From: Eurosta solidaginis
Lineage: Eukaryota > Arthropoda > Insecta > Diptera > Tephritidae
Direction: 5' to 3'
Length of the DNA: 64,000 nt
Assembly: GCF_040869045.1 (NCBI RefSeq)
Contig: NC_090323.1
Coordinates: 38,744,066-38,808,065 of the forward strand
In this document: positions 58,859 through 64,000 of the stretch, one piece after another
Layout of the letters: each line of letters opens with the position of its first letter
How positions within the stretch are numbered: position 1 is the first letter of the stretch
Position numbers and translations under genes: made by a program
Notes under the pieces: model-generated
Seen by the model: only the letters and a program-made list of their open reading frames with translations
The model's database searches: none
What the model was told of the DNA's origin: nothing

Positions 58859-60107
58859 ATGTCCACGCAGAAAAGCGCAGTGAACTTGCAAGTAACAGCA
58901 GCAAAAGCCCGTGAAGAGCGAGCAAAAGCAAGGGCAAAAAGGTCAGCAACAGAAGAGATCGATTTACTTGAAGGAAATACAGTAGAGAAGCTGGAGGGTG
59001 ACGACGAACTTTTGTCGACGCAAAGAACGAACAAACAGAAGATAATAAAATAAGAGCCGAGATGAGCGAAATCAGCGAGTTAATCAAACTCTTGACGTTA
59101 AAATTCCAGAAGGAAGAAGAGCAGCAAAAATCCACTCAAGCAACAATATCCACAGAAACGTCGACAGCGTAATTGGCGACTTCGATGGACAACCACCTAT
59201 TCGTGTAGAGAGCTGGTTTGCAAATTTTGAGAAATGCGCAGAGGCTCTCAAATGGAGCGAAAATCAAAAATACGTTTTCGCGCGTAGGAAGATGACAAAG
59301 ACAGCTAAATTGTTCGTCGAATCAATTTGTGTGTTCGATTATAGTACTCTTAAAAGGGAAGTCGAATTGGAATTTCGACGAGACTTTGTTAGTGCGGACA
59401 TACACAAACAATTGCAAGACAGACGTAAAAAGAGCACCGAAAGCATGCACGAGTATATATTACATATGCGCCGGTTGGGAGCGTACGGCAAAGTTGATGA
59501 TACATCCATAATCAGGTACATTGTAGATGGAATAAACGAGAAAGCAGAGAACAATTTTTTTTTATATGCTGCTAAAAATTTTGATGATTTGAAAGTCGTG
59601 CTCGAAGCATACGAAAAGCAAGTAGAAGCAAAGGTGAACAATAGTCGAAAGCCTGGTGCAACGGATAACAACAAAAACAAGAGAGGAAAACGGGATCATT
59701 GCTTCAATTACGGGTCGGTTGATCACAAAAGAAACGAGTGTAAAGAACAAACTAAATGTTTTGGGTGTAATAAAACAGGGCATATTGCAAAAAATTGCCC
59801 ATCAAATACACAAAAGAATGGTGAAGTCAAAACGGTGAATACAGTTGAACAACTTAAAAACATGCAAAAAACAATACAAATTAACAAAATAAGCGTACAG
59901 TGCCTAGTTGACAGCGGTGCGGAAATCTCAATTATTGAGCGAGCGTTCGCAAAAAAATTGAATTGTATTCTAATCAAGTGTAGCGACAGTTTATCGGGTT
60001 ATGGTAATAAAAAAGTTAATGCTATCGGCAGATTTGAAGCAGATATCAATGTCGATGGTCTTGTATGCAAACACAATTTTTTAGTTGTACCAGACAATTT
60101 ATCTTAA
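58859..60107 (+). pseudogene. G2 gag and protease, frame-broken
   Basis: The start ATG at 58859 gives a basic, Ala/Lys/Glu-rich N-terminus to 59053. The frame then shifts at least twice before the 59292-60107 stretch. That part holds the capsid C-terminus, two zinc-knuckle positions (the first, CFNYGSVDHKRNEC, has lost its second Cys to Tyr; the second, CFGCNKTGHIAKNC, is intact) and an aspartic protease with 'CLVDSGAEISII'. A TAA at 60105-60107 interrupts the protease near its C-terminus, before 'ILGFDF'. Confidence 0.85.
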
Positions 60108-60113
60108 TATGAG

Positions 60114-62879
60114 GTGATTCTAGGTTTTGATTTTGTTGGCAAATGCGAATACATCCATGATAAAAACGGCTATAAGTTTGTAAAATTTATTACGGAAAGT
60201 GAGTTTGAGATAAATAACATTTCGGTTGAAAATAACGAAATAGAAGCGCCAATAAAATACAAAGAGCAAACTGAAAACATTATAAAGGAATATTCACCTA
60301 AAATTGATGTGACAAGCCCGATAAGTATGAAAATTGTGTTGTGTGAAGATAAAGTCATACGACATTTACCAAGAAGGCTACCATTGCCAGAACAAAAAGC
60401 TGTAAGTGAGCAAGTTGAAGACTGACTACAAAATAAAATAATACGTCCGTCGAGTTCAGAATATTGCAGCCGGGTTGTTGTGGTCGACAAAAAAGATGGT
60501 AAAAAACGTTTATGTGTAGATTTCCGTGATCTTAATAATATCGTTCAAAAAGACCGTTTTCCAGTTCCTCTGATGGAGGAAGTAATTTAAGCACTAGAAG
60601 GCGCATGTATATTTACAACTTTGGACCTTGAAAACGCCTTTTTTCATGTGCCAATAGAAGAAAGTTCCAAAAATTACACTGCGTTTGTGACACGAGATGG
60701 CGTTTATGAATTCAACAGAGCTACGTTTGGGTTCTGTAACTCACCAGCTATGTTTTTACGTTTTGTCAACCACATTTTTTATAATTTGATTAGGCAAAAT
60801 GTCATGCAGTTATACATGGACGACGTTATTATACCTTCAAAGGATGAAGAAGAGGGCATGGAAAAGTTGAAAAAAGTATTAAGCTTGGCTGAACAGTACG
60901 GCCTTAACATTAAGTGGCAAAAATGCAAATTTCTTAAGCCAGATGTCGTTTATTTGGGGTTGTTAATAAAAAACGGATGCTTTTCACCCGATGCTGAGAA
61001 GTGTGTTGCCATACGAAAGTTCCCAGTACCTCAAAATGTGAAGCAGTTACAACGAATGTTAGGTCTGTTTGGGTATTTTCGCAAATTCGTTCCGAATTAC
61101 GCTATGGTCACGAAGTCACTTACAGACCTTTTAAAAAAGGAAGCTAAATTCGTCATTGGTACCACAGAGATGTCAGCAATAGAGAAAGTTAAAGGTATAC
61201 TTACCAATCAAACAGTTTTGCGTATTTTGTGTCCTTCTGCACCAACAGAACTACACATGGATGCCTCGAAAGATGTTCTTGGAGGTATTCTGTTCCAAAT
61301 ATTCGATGGAAAACTACACCCGATATACTACTGGAGCAGAAAAAATTCACCAGAAGAGAGCATACTACATAGTTTCTACCTTGAAATAAAAGCCGCGTAC
61401 TACGCTGTCCAGAAATTCCGCCATTACCTACTTGGACGAGAGTTTAAATTGGTTACTGATTGCCAAGCATTTAAAAGCACGACAACGAAAAAAGAGTTGC
61501 CACCGGCTGTAACATGTTGGATACTTTATCTTGAAGACTACAAATACGTTATAGAGCATCGCAAAGGCACCTCGATGAAACACGTGGACGCACTAAGTAG
61601 AGCACCAGCAAGTATTTTGGTACTTAATGAAGAAATTAGTGCTAGACTACGGCAAGCTCAAATAAATGATGAACATTTTAAAGCAATAAAGCAAATTCTG
61701 CAGACACAAGATTATGAGGATTACGTAGTTGAGAATGGTATTTTGTTTAAAAACCAAAATGGTCTACTGCTGTTTGCAGTGCCGCGTTTAATGGAGCATC
61801 AAATCATCAAAGATGAACACGAAAAAGGGCATTTTGCTGTAGAAAAAACAGTTAATGCGGTTAAACAGCATTATTTTATACCACATTTACGACAAAAAGT
61901 CGAAAAGTGTATTAATAACTGTATAAAGTGCATTTTATTCAACAAAAAGCTAGGCAAAAAAGAAGGAAAAATGTATATCATCGATAAGGGAGACGCGCCA
62001 CTGCTAACTATCCACGTAGATCACCTTGGGCCATTAGATGCGACAACAAAACTGTATAAACACATTTTCATTATTGTTGACGGCTTCAGTAAGTTTACAT
62101 GGCTCTACCCCACCAAATCAACATCGGCAGAGGAAGTAATCAGGAAAATGTGCGAATGGGTTAATATATTTGGAGCACCACATCGAATAATTAGTGATAG
62201 AGGACCAGCTTTTACATCGACGGCATTTCAAGACTGGTGCCAGACGGAAAGGCGTACCAAGAGGCAATGGACAAGTCGAACGCTTGAACCGAGTTGTCAT
62301 AAATTTCATATCGAAGTTGTCAGCAGATCGCACAGAAGCCTGGTACAAATATGTTGGAAAAGTGCAGAAATTAATCAACAGCACCATCAATAGTTCAATA
62401 AAGTACACACCCTTCGAAATTATGTTCGGCGTAAAAATGAAAACGCCAATAGATGTGAATCTCAACGAAATGATAGAAGCGGAAATAGTTGACATCGCTA
62501 TGGCAGAGCGTGGAAATATAAAAGAAAAATCAAAAGAAGAAATCGTAGCCGCTCAGAAAGAATACAAAAAAACTTTGACAAGCGCCGTAAATGTGCAAAA
62601 GCTTACGAGGTAGGAGACTTAGTGGTTATAAAACGGTCGCAATTTGTCGCAGGGAAGAAGTTGGCCAGCGAGTATGTGGGATCTTATGAAGTAACCAAGA
62701 TTAAACGAAACGATCGATACGAAGTTAAGAAGGCAGCAAATTTTGAAGGCTCTAACGTTACATCAACGAGCATTGACTTTATGAAGCCGTGGAAACGAGA
62801 AGGAAGCGATCTTTCCGGGACGGAAGACGATGTCGAATGGCTGGATGTAAGAGAGGGAGTACAGTTCAGTTCGCCTTAG
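60114..62879 (+). pseudogene. G2 pol: reverse transcriptase, RNase H and integrase, defective
   Basis: Domains in order: end of protease, reverse transcriptase with catalytic 'YMDDVI', RNase H ('HMDASKDVLGG', 'TDCQAF'), integrase zinc domain ('HEKGHFAVEKT', 'CINNCIKC') and core ('IHVDHLGP', 'ISDRGPAFTS', 'GNGQVERLNR'). Breaks: TGA at 60423-60425, TAA at 60588-60590, a small deletion with frameshift near 62245 between the second Asp and the Glu of the integrase, and another shift near 62610. The tail of the frame runs into the 3' LTR. It cannot make a full polyprotein. Confidence 0.88.
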
Positions 62880-63094
62880 GTTGTCGGTGAGTTAAGTTGC
62901 CTAATTCAGTTTTTGCGTACAGCTGCTAATCGAAAGTCGTTCTTTTCAGTTGTCGAACCGTCGCGCCATATTCAACCGTTATTACTTGGACTTTTTAATT
63001 ACATATACGCTAAGTGTAGACTTAAATACTAAATTTCTTATATTATATTATTTTATTAACCGGGAATAAATATTCAAATACATTCCCCTTTACA
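62846..63094 (+). repeat. 3' LTR of G2
   Basis: Same length as the 5' LTR. The four differences are A/G, T/C, A/G and A/C (5'/3'). Confidence 0.95.
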
Positions 63095-63540
63095 TAACTA
63101 CGTCTCCTTACCATCCTCAAGCTAATGGGATGGTAGAATGTTTTCAAGGGCAGTTAAAATCCTCTATAATGGCTAGAAATGGTGCTAGAGATTGGTACGA
63201 AGAATTGCCGATAATACTTCTTGGTTTGCGATCAACTTTCAAAGAAGATATTTCGGCTACACCAGCAGAAATGGTTTATGGCCAAAATTTACGTTTGCCT
63301 GGGGATCTTATTGTTTCAAGTTCAGAGAATATAAATTCATCGGATGTTTTAAATAGTTTGCGCAAACATTTTGAAAATGTTCAATCGAATTTGCTGCATC
63401 ATCAAAATTCTACTGGAGTTTTTGTTCCAAAGAATTTAAAAGATTGCCGATTAGTTTTTGTTCGTGTTGTAAATAAACATTCTGTACACACATATGTACA
63501 TACAGCAGCGGAGAGATTCTCACAAAAGTATGTGTAGGGT

Positions 63541-63800
63541 TATGTTATTTTAATTTATGATATTAATATTAGTTATATTTATGTTCAACTTTATATAAAA
63601 CTAATTTGTAGAAATTGAATGAATTGTTCTTGTAAATTTTTTATATTTCAATTTTGAAATTATTATAATCAAAAAATTTTGATTCTATAAAATTCTCAAA
63701 CACGAAAACGCAAGTATACTTTCAGGCGTTGTACCATAAAATAATTTTTATAATAAAGTTTTAACGAAAACTTAGCAAAGATCCCTGTTAATAACACTGA
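63541..63800. other. AT-rich spacer or LINE 5' region
   Basis: Very AT-rich with no ORF. It may be the 5' untranslated part of the LINE that follows. Confidence 0.4.
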
Positions 63801-64000
63801 GTCAAAAAACTGAACGAAAAATCTGCTTTAGATATACTTTACCAAAATGTTAGAGGCTTAAACACCAAATTAACAGAACTGTTTTTAAAATCATTTAACT
63901 CAAGCTACGATATAATTTCTTTAACCGAAACCTGGCTGAAACCTCATGTTTTTAACTCAGAGATCCTCTGTAATTTCTACCAGATATATCGAAATGACCG
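63801..64000 (+). pseudogene. LINE apurinic-type endonuclease, start only (runs off the window)
   Basis: From 63801 the open frame reads 'LDILYQNVRGLNTKL' and then 'IISLTETWLKP', the first two conserved blocks of LINE AP-endonucleases (the Asn and the catalytic Glu). A TGA lies immediately before, and there is no Met at the start, so either the true start is elsewhere or the copy is damaged. The element continues beyond the window. Its style resembles the CR1/L2-like LINE at 4265-6722. Confidence 0.65.

Larger units (their letters stand above)
58359..63098 (+). mobile_element. Ty3/Gypsy LTR retrotransposon G2, complete but defective
   Basis: Two 249 bp LTRs enclose gag and pol. TAAC flanks both ends (58359-58362, 63095-63098), and the G1 integrase frame reads through if one copy is kept. 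The LTRs differ at four positions by my count (about 1.6%), so insertion is fairly recent. The gag-pol region nonetheless has several stops and shifts. No env-like frame is present. I could not assign the primer-binding site, and the polypurine tract before the 3' LTR is unclear. Confidence 0.93.
49451..63537 (+). pseudogene. G1 pol: RNase H tail and integrase, in pieces
   Basis: Integrase features in order: the HHCC zinc-binding domain ('HPGTKVTRRLI', 'YYWPNM', 'CVNC'), first catalytic Asp in 'IHLDIVGP', second in 'NTDQGAQF', and the catalytic Glu in 'HPQANGMVECFQ'. All key residues survive. A TAA stop at 54632-54634 breaks the zinc domain, and the C-terminal part stops matching the family at about 63480. 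The fragments are separated by the inserts listed below, so no functional enzyme can be made. Confidence 0.78.
49451..63540 (+). mobile_element. Ty3/Gypsy relic G1, split by at least three primary insertions
   Basis: Four separated blocks read as one pol region: the RNase H tail (49451-49545, 'VADTLSR'), the integrase zinc domain and start of the core (54361-54759), the rest of the core to past the second catalytic Asp (58160-58362), and the core end with the C-terminal domain (63099-63540). Removing each insert, with one copy of its target duplication, restores the same frame at every junction. No LTR of G1 was found; its 5' part is missing before 49451. Confidence 0.8.

Overview
The window looks like a euchromatic stretch of a higher dipteran genome, most likely a tephritid-type fruit fly. 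Three things suggest this: an insect S1 protease gene with a TATA promoter, Helentron (DINE-1-like) elements with dipteran-style termini, and the mix of Penelope, Gypsy, R1-like and CR1/L2-like retroelements. The species call is inference. Only one host gene is well supported, a single-exon secreted serine protease (12196-12972, minus). Almost everything else is mobile DNA, its relics, or unique sequence in which I recognise no gene.

Left part (1-20800). A tRNA-derived SINE abuts a 3.1 kb Helentron that carries about thirteen copies of a ~130 bp unit (606-3719). Next is a palindromic foldback element (3985-8880). A 5'-truncated LINE sits in its left arm, that LINE holds a SINE with a 14 bp target-site duplication, and a second Helentron sits in its right arm. 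Short-period tandem repeats and a TCTCG-rich repeat follow, then the protease gene, then a minus-strand Helitron (13788-16304). After that come a ~210 bp-arm hairpin, a rearranged LINE that fuses a DUF4780-like domain to the end of a reverse transcriptase, and a ~125 bp tandem array.

Middle (20800-49440). This is mostly unique, AT-rich DNA with GCGC-rich islands. It is dotted with old relics: RTE-like LINE fragments, an R1-type gag, an RNase H domain, a (CAA)n-tailed repeat family, SINE copies and a truncated Helentron. I see no convincing host gene here.

Right part (49450-64000). One decayed Ty3/Gypsy element (G1) has been split by successive insertions, and most boundaries can be read to the base. 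A Helentron, itself hit by a canonical Helitron and an unclassified ~437 bp insert, lies between RNase H and integrase. A Harbinger-like TIR element splits the integrase core; it contains a Penelope-like element with a GIY-YIG nuclease and a candidate hammerhead ribozyme, which in turn holds a 422 bp MITE. A second Gypsy element (G2), with two 249 bp LTRs and a TAAC duplication, lies further along the integrase. The window ends inside the endonuclease domain of another LINE.

The most unusual signals are four: the datable insertion tower; a ~130 bp minisatellite unit shared, in opposite polarity, by two kinds of rolling-circle element; the hammerhead candidate; and two long palindromes that could form double-stranded RNA.
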